From NCBI GenBank assembly GCA_019925105.1, contig JAHGAU010000009.1, positions 620,001-684,000 of the forward strand: 64,000 nucleotides of DNA, written 5' to 3'. A program made the translations under genes and the position numbers. Position 1 is the first letter of the stretch, and every line of letters begins with the position of its first letter. A model generated the notes under the pieces. That model did no database searches and was not told the origin of the DNA. It saw only the letters and a list, made by a program, of their open reading frames with translations. Of the stretch, positions 44,216 to 55,662 are shown one piece after another. Source of the DNA: Niebla homalea. Its lineage: Eukaryota; Ascomycota; Lecanoromycetes; Lecanorales; Ramalinaceae.

Positions 44216-44683
44216 TCATCGGCCCATGACTTCACTGAGTATTGACCGCCTGGGTCCGGCCGTCTCATTTCTTCCCTGATTATATCTCATCTTATGGTGG
44301 GCAGCTCGGGCAGTACTTGGCGCCCGAGTGCGCATTTGGCTCGCTCTATAGCTGTTCCTTCTTCGTCCGCCATTGGACCTATCTCCCCCGCCATCGCGCT
44401 CAAGCTTCAACAGCTCCCATTGCCTTGGACTCGCGCCACCCATCCAGATCTTCTCACAATAAATGAAAGACTTTGGACCGCCCGGCCAGATACCTTGTCG
44501 TACCTTCTTCTTGCGGTGGAGATAAGTGCAGCTGATGTAGAAAGCCTGTACATGGGCCGGAAGTACGCCGCAGAGAAATAAAATGCAGTTCAGAAGAGTA
44601 TCGGTGTACGGACCTGTCAGTAGTAAGACAGCTATAGGGGGGAAGAAGATGTTAAGGAGGGCCAAACAGAGGCGAATGATCAT
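44216..44683 (-). CDS. Pmp3/UPF0057-like membrane protein with long C-terminal tail, 155 aa
   Basis: Starts at ATG 44683. The first 55 residues have the two-helix Pmp3 layout: LCLALLNIFFPPIAVLLLTGP (FPP-x-AV in helix 1) and LLNCILFLCGVLPAHVQAFYISCTY (GxxPxHxxAFY, the family signature). Pmp3 proteolipids are about 55 aa and protect membrane potential under salt stress. Here the protein continues about 100 residues with a basic, Arg-rich tail (WPGGPKSFIYCEKIW; RRRNSYRASQMRTR). Extended forms exist in fungi. The tail's role is unknown. Confidence 0.8.
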   Translation of the reverse strand: MIIRLCLALLNIFFPPIAVLLLTGPYTDTLLNCILFLCGVLPAHVQAFYISCTYLHRKKKVRQGIWPGGPKSFIYCEKIWMGGASPRQWELLKLERDGGGDRSNGGRRRNSYRASQMRTRAPSTARAAHHKMRYNQGRNETAGPRRSILSEVMGR

Positions 44684-46232
44684 ATCTGTGGTAGTGTTGA
44701 GCTACAGACTGAGTCACTGAGGTTGTCATTGAGCGCGTTGCAACAATTCTGAAAGCCGCTTTTCAGTCTTGCAAGCCCTAAAGATCCTTGGCGTTTCAAA
44801 TTGGCCTCAAGAGTCAAGGCTCAAAACCTTCAGATTCAGTCAGTCGACTCGTCCCGTGGCCTTCTTTAATCGGGTGCAGCTAAAGGATCTCGACCTATTA
44901 GAACAGCAAGTCTTACAGATGAATCACGAATGGCGAGGCTGGCAGACTTCCATTTGATCTAGTATTAAACATGTTCTATTGCTGTAGCTCGTCATACTCA
45001 CCGTATAGCTTGGATTCTCTGCTCTGTGCAAAGTGATTGGCCATGATCTTGACCCACGAAGAAAGGGGAGGACTCGAGCAGTCCCTAACCAGCATCGATC
45101 AAGGTGTAGCAGAAGAAAATACCGGCAGATGTCTTCGAGCTGGTGATTTGCACCGGAAAAGTCACCTGCTGTATTTGTGCGGCACCAGCTAGTACTGCCC
45201 TCGCCATTATCACAGGCTAGAGTTTCATCTTCACTTTCCCTTCTAGGGGCACAGCATCAAAGACAAGCGCTCACTTGGAAGTGTATCATAATGGAGACCG
45301 AGGCAACAAATGCTGTTCATCGACGACCCGTAGAAAGGGTGTTGGAAGATCATGGCGCGATAATCATGGAACATCAAAGCTCCATGCCTAGAATCCCATC
45401 CAGTCGAATCTGGTATGGAATAAGCTTCCACGTCATGATCTACTTGAAAGTCTCCTGAAGGCCAGATCCACCCTCAATTGGAGCTATCTTTAATGAATGC
45501 AGAAGCTTATCAAAGACCCAACTTGGCGCGCCGACGTGCAACGGATTGAGTAATAGCTTCGAGGTCTTAGAAGATACGACACCATCAAAGTGGCCGCGAC
45601 ACCTGTTTGTCACACACGAGCGCAAGGGTATCGGGAACATGGATTCTGTTGATCATCCCATACGAGTCATACCATGACGCGATGCAAGCCCGTCCCGACC
45701 CGACGGCATTCGACACGATCCCGGACACTACGAAGAGTTTGTGGAGCATAGTACAGGTATTGCCGGCATCCTCGAAGATGCTGAAGGTTTTTCGCATGAT
45801 GTATTGAAGTGTGGAGGGTGGAGCTAATGTCGTAAAACCGGCGCCTAATCAATGATCCTAAAAGCTATTGAGGGTGTGTTGATGATATTGATCGGCAAAT
45901 GCAAGAGCGCGTGTGGCATCCACTACGTCAATACTATCCTTGTTCCAACCCCTGGCACAGCGAAAGCTCAAGCAAAATTGGCGGAAGAGCACAAGTTTCA
46001 CATATTGGACGGCAGGCAGCAGCAAATTCTGTGTTGGAACCTGGTTCTTGGGTCCCATCACGTCGGCATTGAATCATGACGGCAATTAGCAGTGAATGGT
46101 GGAGCACTACTGGTAAATGGAATTCAGCGGTTGCCCACACTCTTGAAGGAATTGTTGATTGAGAGGCGCCTCACACTCAAAGACCATATGTTGCCATAAG
46201 GTAATATAATAGCCCATGGAGCTGGGTCATCA

Positions 46233-46776
46233 ATGCCTCCATTGGGCAACCTCCGTTCTCGTGCAAAGGGCCCCCTGGCAACGTTCAGACCTTCACAGCA
46301 GTCGAAACCATTGTTTAGGCTTTTCTCTGCTCAACAAGTGACAAATGCAGGTCTCCAAAACATAGCCCATAAGGCATGTCGAAACATCGCCTGATCTGCC
46401 ACTTTGGGACTCTTTGGAAGATGAGATACTCAGTACTTGGGGAGAGTCCAAGTCAATGCCTGTTGTGGAGGCCTCACAGTATTTACGGGAAAATGCCATC
46501 ATTGTCCACAAGCTGCACCCCTCCTTCTTGAGGGGAAGAGGCACGCTCCCCACTCAAGGCTGTGGTGGTCGAATCGGTGGACCTGTGGAGTCAACCAACG
46601 CGCCAACATTTCGATTCTAGGATCCTGCACTCGGGCCACCACCTTTGATTTCTCGACGAATTCATGTTGCATTTGCGGCTTACTCTACATGCAAGGCCGT
46701 TGTCGGCGTCACGGATGCAGGGCATCCGCAGCCATTGTACGCAGCAATGAGGGGTCTCTTTGCTGGCAAAGCATGA
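46233..46776 (+). pseudogene. Possible broken gene of unknown family
   Basis: ATG 46233 opens a basic, presequence-like stretch (RSRAKGPLATFRPSQQ ... FRLFSAQQ) that stops at 46394. A second frame, overlapping by a one-base skip near 46385, reads SPDLPLWDSLEDEILSTWGE and SMPVVEASQYLRENAIIVHK to a TAG at 46618. Beyond it the same frame reads PPPLISRRIHVAFAAY to 46776. The three parts look like one coding region interrupted by a frame change and a stop. An intron ending at ttctag is an alternative for the stop. No family is recognised. Confidence 0.28.
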
Positions 46777-47765
46777 GCTCGTGGGCTGGGAACTACTCAA
46801 TTTCTTACAACTCGATACATGTTCCGTAAGTACGGCGCGTTGTATGCACAAATGATCTCGAACGGCGTATCGAGTAAGAAGGGAAAGGGCGGGGAAGCGG
46901 GTATTCCATCACCCGTGACCGAGACAAGATTTGAAGGTCAGAGGTACGAATCAAAGGACACGTTTGGGTGCATTTACTGCATCTTATCTGTACGGAATAG
47001 CCTGTAGGACAATCATCGGGTAAGCCCGACGAAGTCTAAGCCAGTAAGTCAACGCTCGTATGCGCCCCACACCTGTTCCTCTCTTCAGTCTTCGCAGTTG
47101 CTGCAAACCCCGCTCTGCACCTTCGCCACGACCTCACAAGGCGCGATCAGTGGATTGAGGGTTACATAGTGAAGAACAACGGCCAAACCTTCCTGATTGC
47201 TCTAAAGCTCAGGAAGGTTTTAGCATGAAGTAAGATGTCTTTACGATCTCGGTATGGTCGGTCGCGGCCGCTAAGCGGAATGCACTGGAGGCCGGCGAGG
47301 ACTCGAGGAGCATCTGATGTGAGGCAAATTCGTCATCAGCGCATAAGGGCCGGCTACGTAGCTTTACATGACAGGAAGTCATGTAACCTGGTTCGAGACT
47401 ATGGCCCCGTATCGTACTAGCCAACATGGCAAACTCCTGATCTCCTCACTCCTGATGCAGCCGTGGCTTTCTTTGCTGACGCCGAATTGGCCTAATCAAG
47501 CAGTGACCTCAACTGTTTCTATCGATGTCGCTTGGTGAGTGGGCGCCACTCACAAAACAGGGAATCTGATTTTCCAAAAGAGGAAGAAATTCGGGGAGGA
47601 GGACAGCGATTTAGGGTGGAGATGCGCAACTCCAGAAAGCTGTGACCAGTCTCGGGGGAATGACAAATTATGGCGGCTCTAGTGTGGATCGCGAGATCTT
47701 GGTGCGATCTCAGGGAGAGTCTCGGTCTCATTCCAGGTGCATGAGCGGTTTCGTCACCAATATCG

Positions 47766-48723
47766 ATGGGAAAGCACGAGGGTGTAGCGGTGCAGCGTAA
47801 CTGGCGCGAAATTGCGAGCGCTTCTGCGGTATGCAAAAATTTGCACAAATTGTTGGCAATATTTGGGCAGAGTGGCTATCCCCATATGACTCCCGAGGTT
47901 ATCGGGCAGTATGACTGTATACTGGACTGTATGGGTGCCTTCGATCCGAACCTCCCGATCATGATCGACACCGGCTTTTTACTTTTGACTGGCTGGTACT
48001 CTGATTTCACGTCTGAAAGACGGTGAGAACAGCAATACAGCATCCAGAGTTGAGACTTCGGAAGGATTCAAAGATTGCGGGCCGGCGAACGACAAGGATG
48101 ACGGGCTGATCTGCGTGCGAGCCCCCTTGGTCGCATTCGCTACCAAAAAAGCTCCCTGGCACTAATCCTTAGCTATCCTTATTAGCGATCCTTAGTGGTC
48201 CTTAGCTGTCCTTAATCCTTATGGTGGCTAGGGTGGCAAACCCTGGCCCAATACGAGGGCAGGCTTGGTCACCCTGGCGTAGATCTCAGCTGTCAAGGAA
48301 CGGTGATAGCAAAGGAAGCTCGGAAGTCTTTTTTGAACCGACTGACGCATGTGATTCGGTATCGTGATTCAGACCTTGTTGAGGGACCCGCTGGCGAAAT
48401 GATTGCTGGCCCTAAAATTGTTGCTGCGTCCTGGGCCCTCAATCGGCCCTTTTGCATCTTATGGGAGTCACCTCTACCCAGCACCTTCAAGGATGCTTTT
48501 GTCTCTCGTCGGATCGTCTCCGATCCCGCAGCAAGCGCTGGTCTTTGATTATTCGGATTTCATTGATCCGTCACAATCCATGACTTTCGCTACAAGGATG
48601 AAGCTTAGAGACCAGCTAATCAGTAATCAGGATGCAATGAGAGACTGGGGAGCTACTTTGTGGAATAGACGCCAATCACTGGAGTCAGTCAGGCATGGCC
48701 ACACGTCGCTCAGGCATACATGA
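47766..48723 (+). other. Coding-like fragments, unresolved
   Basis: Two plus-strand stretches, 47766-48026 (NWREIASASAVCKNLHKLLA) and 48303-48723, have protein-like composition but change frame near 48540 and are separated by the TCCTTAG-rich repeat. I find no splice model or family. This may be remnants of an old gene or element. Confidence 0.2.
48165..48230. repeat. Degenerate TCCTTAG-type short repeat
   Basis: The motif tccttag(c/t) or tccttat recurs about seven times with 6-14 base spacing. It does not encode anything in frame. Confidence 0.6.
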
Positions 48724-48742
48724 TACATGATACATGATACAG
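48715..48742. repeat. 7-bp tandem repeat (acatgat)n
   Basis: Three full copies of acatgat plus partial ends (catacatgatacatgatac...). A simple microsatellite. Confidence 0.85.
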
Positions 48743-49615
48743 GTCTGTGACTTGGAAGTACATGTACCTCTCAGGGTAACCTTTGGCCACGTATTATTTT
48801 TGCTCAACCTTGAGGAACCCCCATGTGTGGTTCAAATGAATATGCAGCCGCTTAGCTGAGCTGGGCAAGCCAACCTATCATGTCGCCTCAACCAGAACCG
48901 CTAAACACCGGTCGCGCCGGCCTAACAAGGCTCCACCACTGACGATTGCCAACGAGCCCAATGGGGCATAGCAGATCTCATTTTCTTCCTCTCGGCAATC
49001 TCCCCAACCTTTTGACCTGCTTGTTAATGCAGAGGGTGCACTTGCTCTTCAGTCTAGGTACTTGCGTTTACTTGTCTGGGAAATGCTAGTTGCTCCAGCA
49101 TCACGCATCTAGCCATCTTGGTTTAAAGAACATGTCTTCCCACCATTTCCCCACCCCTCTAATCCTTAGCTTCTGCCTCTGCGTCCTGAAGGGCCGGATG
49201 CGAAGAGATCTCTTCCTCACAGCTTCGTCATTGCTGCAGCTTCCGCCACTACCGCCGTCACCCTCCCACAGCAGAGCACCTATCCATTGATTTGCTCGCG
49301 CCTAGATTTGAGCCTGCTCGAGCCCTGTAGTAGCACGTACAAGCGATTTCTCATTGGTCCTTAGCATCTAACCTTACTCTCTATCAAACCCACTCATTTC
49401 TCACCCACAAGAGTACATACAAGAGTACAGCTGTCGATCCTCCACTTTCTCATCACGTACTCTGCAGCTTCGCTGCCACTCATCCATATGCTGCTACTTT
49501 GCCGATAACCTTTTCGATTAGCTTTTGGTAGGAGTATGGTCAGCGCGAGTCATTGCTTCGAGCGTCCTTAAACCTCGTCTGTTGTCTTACCATCATCTTC
49601 TCCCAGCAGCCGGCT

Positions 49616-52588
49616 ATGAATGCCATCGATAGGACCGACAGCATGATGCTTCGAGAATTGAACTCGCCGCAGGCGGTAAACAACGTCCCACATCCTCCAG
49701 CACGAGAGAAGAACAAACGCCCCCAACTTTCCTGTAATCCTTGTCGAGCTCGCAAGGTCAAGGTAGAGAAACGCCCCGCAAGACCAGGGCGTTGTCACTA
49801 TGACTGATTGCGGACGCTAGTGTGACCGCATCTCGCCATGCTCGGCTTGTTCGCTGCATCAAATCGCGGACATGTGTCAGTACGACCTGTCGGAAGCCGA
49901 CCGACGCCCTATTCTCCAGGCTGAGGCCCTCAAGGAGAAGAATAAAGTCATTACCTCACTACGGAATGAGATTGCACTCTTAAGGGGAGAGTCAACCAAA
50001 CTCGATCTGGACGACACTGCCCTTGTCTCGCAGCAGAAGATCCGTTTACCACCACGCTCACCCCGCGCCAGCCAGCAACAGAGCCGGCATAGCCAAGCAG
50101 ACGACTACGCATTTCCTGCCGAGCCAAGTATCATAGGTGTCGCCGATGATGTATGTGAGCTTCCAATGCTACCTGGTCTCATGGCTGACCGCTACCCTTC
50201 AGTTCCATCACTTGTCTTTTGACCGCGGGCCGACATCGCTTGCTCGACCAGCTGCCCAGGGAGGACAATTGACCTTCAATGATCAAGTAGCGAGCCCGTA
50301 TCCTTTCCCTTGTATCTGGTCGGATAAAGGCGACACCACCGCTCTTCTCAGTCTGTTGCCCCCTGAACACGACCTTTTCTTCCATCTCGAAGCATTTCAG
50401 CGTCGATCCCTCTCCTTCTCGTTTCCCGTCCTTCCGGAAGAGGTCACTATGCCTGAAATTGAAGGATTTCTGCACGACATAGAGCAGAATGCCGCGCTTC
50501 ATCCCGACTTGCTTGCACTTTTGTTTACTACTCTGGCCCTTGGCTTGCAAGATGGAATTCATGACAAGTTTGACGGGCGTTGGACGACTGAAGGCATTGA
50601 GGCTGAACGGAAAAAGGGGAATGTCTACAGTAGGTGCTCCTACCGTCTAAGGAAGTCGTCTATCACTGACAGCATCCGAAGTTGCTGCTGCTATGCAAAG
50701 CCTTAGGCTTGGTGCATTCCTGAGCCATCCCACCATGACAAGCGTCCAGGCTTTAGCGATGATGGCACCGTATTTGACTAACAGTGGCAAGTTCTTGGAC
50801 GCTTCGGCCGTGTTCGGTGTTACGGTCCGAATGGCTCAGAGCATAGGCTGTAAGTTTCTACTCTCAACCATTTGCAATACTGCCTAGATTGACCATTCTG
50901 CAGTACACCGAGATCCCAGCCAGCTCAGCTCACCCGTATCGTCAAAGGAACAGGAAGCTCGAAAGACCCTGTGGTGGTGGCTGTTGCATTTGGATCTGCA
51001 ATATTCGATCGCGCTGGGAAGGCCACTTGCACTCTCGATCGTGGGAGACTGTCCATCCCCTGGAGCACCGCTTCCCGGAGCTATCTGGCAATCTGTATCA
51101 GATCATACCGTTCGCTTTGTTCATCTAGGAAGACAAGTAGTGGCCACACCATACCTTACGAACGAGAAGATCGACAGCTACACCGATGAGTTGTTGCTCA
51201 TGCAGAAGTCACTGCCTCTAAGTATGCAATTCGACACTGCCTGGCTCAAGTCCGATCGACCCCTGGCGGGGTGGCCCCTTGACGTCCGAGCAGCTATTCT
51301 CCATGCCGAGGCCCATAACATGATTCTTTATCTAAACCGGCGACGGGTAGAAAGCGGTCGTCGGCATTCCGAGGATTCTCGCCTGGATATGCTCCAGATA
51401 TCCCAGGCGGTCGATGTTACGGGCATCATCCGTGGCAGACCAAGGGTGTTAAATTCCTGCCGATCTCTGCTCAATGCCTTCGAATTCTTCCGCACCCGGC
51501 TTCGAGCCGGCATGATTTGTTGGACGATGGGCCAAATGGCCTTCAACGCCTCGATGCTACTGACTCTTTCCATGCTTGAGACTGGCGAAACTCAAGACCT
51601 GTTGCCAGTTCAGCATGCCTATGGCACGTTTCTGGAGATGAACAAATTAGCCATCCACGTCCTTGCCGGGACCGCCGTCGAGAGGCTGGGGAAATTGATG
51701 AAGGAGTTCTGCACAGAGGATTCTGCTAATGAAACTGTGATGGGCCATGGAGGTATGATGTTGCTTGAGGACCCGGGCAGCCATAAGATCACCAAAGAGA
51801 ATTTCCCGAGCGAGGGTCAAGCAGCAGATGATGATCAAGACCCATCACAAGACCCTCATTCGATGAATCAGCCTTTGAAATCGTCATCGCACAAGAAGCG
51901 CCAGAGGAGGCCTCTCACCACCCGGGACTCTGGCATCCCCAAGCCGAGACGAGATTCACTTTCGAAGACGACTCACGCACTTCATGACCGTCGCTTTTCC
52001 GATTCGTCTACTCCGCGACCTTCGCAACGTAGACGCATGAACAAGGAGGCACTGAACCTTTCCTTCCTCACCTCTTTACCGGATGATCAGATGTTTCCCC
52101 CAGTGTCGACGCCAGCAGTGAAGTCAGAGTCCCTTTTCACACCCACCAACTCGCACTTTGACAACATACTCTCCCAACCACCATACGATTCTCCTGGACA
52201 GGCATCGCAGCAGGTGCAGCAGGCTCTTGAAGGCATCTCCCGACCTCAGAGTCAAGGCTTTGCTCCTATCCATACTCAGCAGCAGCATCAACAGCAGCAG
52301 CAGCAACAGACGCACCCTCAAAATCTCAACCACTCCGCCGGCTTCTCTCACTCGAACCGACAGCTACCCGCGTCATCTCAGCCGCCAAGCCATGCCGACC
52401 AGCATGCGTTTGATTTCACCGCTCCAGCGGGACCTTTCGGCCCGGACTACTTCGACAACAACATGCCGTCCGCCGTTGGTGTATCCTCGTTCGATGATCA
52501 CGGCTTGAGCTTTGAGCCCTCACCCTTTTCGGGTCCACCATTCAGCATGCCTGGTGATCAGGTCCCGTTCGGCGCCGCGGGATTCTAG
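49616..52588 (+). CDS. Zn2Cys6 transcription factor, 921 aa, five exons
   Basis: Exons 49616-49762, 49821-50150, 50203-50629, 50673-50849 and 50904-52588 all join in phase. The binuclear zinc cluster is CNPCRARKVK|CDRISPCSAC followed by C eight residues on (C-x2-C-x6-C-x5-C-x2-C-x8-C); intron 1 splits it just before the third Cys. A coiled-coil-like segment follows (LKEKNKVITSLRNEIALLRGE). The fungal-specific middle homology region then follows (HPDLLALLFTTLALG ... TMTSVQALAMMAPYL ... VRMAQSIGLHRDPSQL ... EARKTLWWWLLHLDLQYSIALGRPLAL). The C-terminal 270 residues are Gln/Ser/Pro-rich and likely activating. The regulated pathway is unknown. Confidence 0.92.
52276..52309 (+). repeat. CAG/CAA poly-Gln microsatellite
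   Basis: In-frame cag/caa repeats with a His interruption encode QQQHQQQQQQQ in the activation region of the Zn2Cys6 factor. Confidence 0.85.
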
Positions 52589-53344
52589 AAATGTCCACCC
52601 ATTGGTGACTCCAACCGCTCCGGTCCAGTAAAAGCCTGATCCTGTCCCGTTTCCTCCTCGAAAGCTCACCCGTCACCCTCCTTCCGACCCATTGGTCTAC
52701 CCTATGAATGGACACGCGAAACACCCTGCTGTTCCTGCTTCCATGATCCTTACTCAAAACCAAACACAAAATTTCCGAAAACAAAGCATTGCGCAGTCGC
52801 CACCTTAACCCCGCCAATGTGATTTAAACTCAATAATACTCGTGGAGATATATACATGTATACCAACCACCTGCACTCGAATGCGATCTCAAACCTAACG
52901 ATACCCCATGGGCGGTTTCCAAATGTTTCAAATGCGGCAGCAACACAGTACAAAACGGGAAGGCTCTTGTCCCAACGGCATAACGTTGTTCATGACTTTG
53001 ACGGCAAGTGAAGTCAATTCTTTATATAGCAAATCTTTGCATGGCGACGGCGAAGTCGTCCTCAAGTCGTGCACCTGCGTCGTGTTAACCACCGTTCTTT
53101 TTCTCTTTCTTTTAACAAGATACAGGGAAAAGGGAAAACGATGAGAACACACCGGCCGGGGCAGAGGAGGAGCCGGTATTAATGATTTTGGATGGGATGA
53201 AGGTTGGAATCTCTGGCTGTGTATCTACATCAGCCTCATATCCTCTCTCTCTCTCTTTCATATCAAAAAGCTATCATTAGATTCGGCGACAATGTGCTTT
53301 CCATGCATGCACATCAGCCTCCATGGAGATGCGTGGCAATTGCC
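52589..53344. other. Convergent 3' region
   Basis: Lies between the Zn2Cys6 factor and the epsin gene. It holds a short (ct)n run near 53241-53258. No gene. Confidence 0.5.
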
Positions 53345-55272
53345 CTAGCCCAGCAAATCGTCCAGCCCACTCCCACCTCCTTGCTTTTGACCGTTACTTT
53401 GCTGCCCGCCCAAGCTCCCACCACTGCCACCCATTGCGGATCCTCCTTGTGGCGCCGAAGGTGCGGCCGCAGCACCCCAAAGTCCCTGACTCGCCTTCTC
53501 CCTTTGTAGGCTTGCCAGATTAGGACCCTGTGTCCCCAGCGAAGATGTTTTCTTGATGCCCGCGCTGGACGAAGCCGTGGACCAAAGGCTGCCGAAGGCA
53601 TCTCCCCCTCCTCCTCCTACAGCTGGTTTCGAGGTTGGCTTCGCGGCGTTGTTCATGCCGCTGAATGAAGCCGTTGAGGAGATTGTGGGGCGCGAGCCTG
53701 GGGTATTAGATGGAGGTTGCTGGGAGGAAGGCTGTGGTGCAGGGACAGATGTGAAGTAGTTTGGTGTTGATGCTTGGTAGCCTGTCGCCTTTGGCTGCTG
53801 TGATTGAGGTTGTATGGACTGTTGGGGTGCAGCGAAGGGCTTTGCCTGTGGTGGAGGGGATGAAAGATCGATGTTGTAGTTGGGCGCTGGGGGTGAGGAG
53901 ACATTGTAGTTGGGTTTTGAGACTGGTGGTGGTGCGAAGGTACTGCTTGCTCTTGCAGGAGCAGGGGAGCCAATATTGAGGCTGGAGACGGTGCTTAGCG
54001 GAGGGGCCATAGGCTGAGGTGCAGCAATGCCTGGAATATTGGAGAAAGTAGAGGTGGACATTGAAGGCTTGGAGGATGTAGTGGTTGTAGGGGTGGCCGA
54101 TTGGAACTCGTCGAAATCGTCTTCCTCCGCCGCGGGGCCTTGAACGGAACCGAGCTCTCCGAGACCATTGTCTCTCTTGCTGCTGGAAGGGAACTCTTTA
54201 GGTGGCGCTTCTGGGGGCACATCGTCATCAAATGATAAGAAATCGACCTCTGGCTCTTTGGGTTTCGGAGGCTCAGCTTTCTTGACTGGTGCGGATGCTG
54301 TTGGGTTGGCTCTCCTTCGCGCAGGAGCACCTGATCCGTCCTCGTCGTACTCATCGTATTCCTCAAAGCGGTCTCTTCTCGAGCTAGTAGTGTCTTGAAA
54401 GCCGGACTCTCTGCCACCGAATCCACCACCGTCCCCGTACACACCCCCACTGTAACCCCCATAGCCGGCCTCCTCACTTCCAAAGCCACCATACCTGCTC
54501 CCGCCAGACAAGCCACCGCTCATTGCACCTCCTTCCACCCCTCCGAATTTGTTCCTGTTGGACCTGGCCTTCTTTCTTTCACCGCGAATACGATCAACGT
54601 CAGCCAGCAACTCGGCGAGCTCCTTTGATCGATTGCGAACATTGAGCCCCTGGTCCTTGCCATTCTGGTCAATGTAATGGAATTGTCGGAGCATCTTGAG
54701 GAGAGAGAGGTGGGAGCGGGCGTCATCAATGACTCGCTCAGAGCCATTCTTGACAAGGAATTCGAGGAGTTGAAGGGCCTGAAGGAGGCTGTCAGCGATT
54801 TTCATCAACGAGAGGTTGTTCCTCCGGGCCTACTTTGTAGATCTGTCTCCACTCCTCAGCAGCCTTCTCGGTGAAGCGCTTGTATATCATTGGCATGATT
54901 TCGTTTAGTAAGTGACTGACCAGACAGGTCAGTATGCCTGATCGAGGGTAATGGATTAACACGGACTAGCTGTGAGTGCCATTGGCGATCTCTTGCATCA
55001 GTGTCGACGATGCTCCCCATGGCTCATTATTCGTCGCTTCTCGGACCTGGGCGTGTGGTAAGGTATTAGGTATCGGCCTTCGATCTGACCTGGGATGATG
55101 TGCATACCTTTGCTTCCATCTCCGTGTAGTTCATTACAGCTAGATCGTTATCAAAAAGGGAGACTACCTTTCCTGCTTGACCAGACTTACCATTTTGGAC
55201 CTTTCGTACCCCTGCTTTCAGATCATACAGAGTCAGATTGCTGACCTGGTCCTTGATGCTGTTCAGATCCAT
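53345..55272 (-). CDS. ENT3: ENTH-domain adaptor, epsin-3 type (Ent3)
   Basis: Exons 55272-55191, 55139-55108, 55046-54967, 54915-54834 and 54778-53345 join in phase to about 569 aa. The ENTH domain runs from the start: LYDLKAGVRKVQN, AVMNYTEMEAKVREATNNEPWG, SSTLMQEIANGTHSYHLLNEIMPMIYKRF, EEWRQIYKALQLLEFLVKNGSERV. After it come Gly/Tyr-rich and Pro/Ser/Gln-rich disordered regions, with EDDFDEFQSA (an acidic DF motif that binds gamma-adaptin/GGA ears) and a C-terminal SGLDDLLG clathrin-box-like end. Ent3 works in trans-Golgi-to-endosome clathrin transport and binds PI(3,5)P2. A plasma-membrane epsin would normally carry UIM and NPF motifs, which I do not see. Confidence 0.9.
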
Positions 55273-55662
55273 GTTGGGGGAAGCGACAGTCTCAATGGAT
55301 TATCAGATAGAAAGGTGACCACGGTATTTGCAGGGTAATGTTGGTGGAAGGATGTGGAGGAGATGTCTCTGGGGAGCTTCGGGATCATTGGCAAGTCTTG
55401 TGGGAACACAATCTAACCGCTTTTGACCTGTTCATCATTTGTTGGCTGCTAAGCCGCAATATGGCAGGGAGCATTAAGCTGAATTGATTGAATCGAGTGA
55501 CATCTACCGTGTGTGACTACCAAACTTTGATACACGTGAAGAAGTTCATTCACTACGCTACATTGCATGAGGCAAAGATCGCTAAGGTCGCTGGATGCTT
55601 CGAAAGCTCGCTTTTTATGCTCAATTATCCACAAGACCTCATCTCTCACTATCAGCGTGACC
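55273..55662. other. Spacer between STI1 and ENT3
   Basis: About 390 bp, the probable promoter of ENT3 and the 3' end of STI1; both genes run leftward. No other gene. Confidence 0.5.

Larger units (their letters stand above)
44684..49615. other. Gene-poor region, about 5 kb
   Basis: No intact gene is supported. Several short frames look coding-like in pieces (46233-46776, 47766-48723), and simple repeats occur at 48165-48230 and 48715-48742. The last 500 bases (49100-49615) are pyrimidine-rich on the plus strand and probably the promoter and leader of the Zn2Cys6 gene. Confidence 0.5.

Noticed and set aside
47341..47420. A GGTTCGA sequence like a tRNA T-arm
   Set aside because: No paired acceptor, D or anticodon stem can be built around it.
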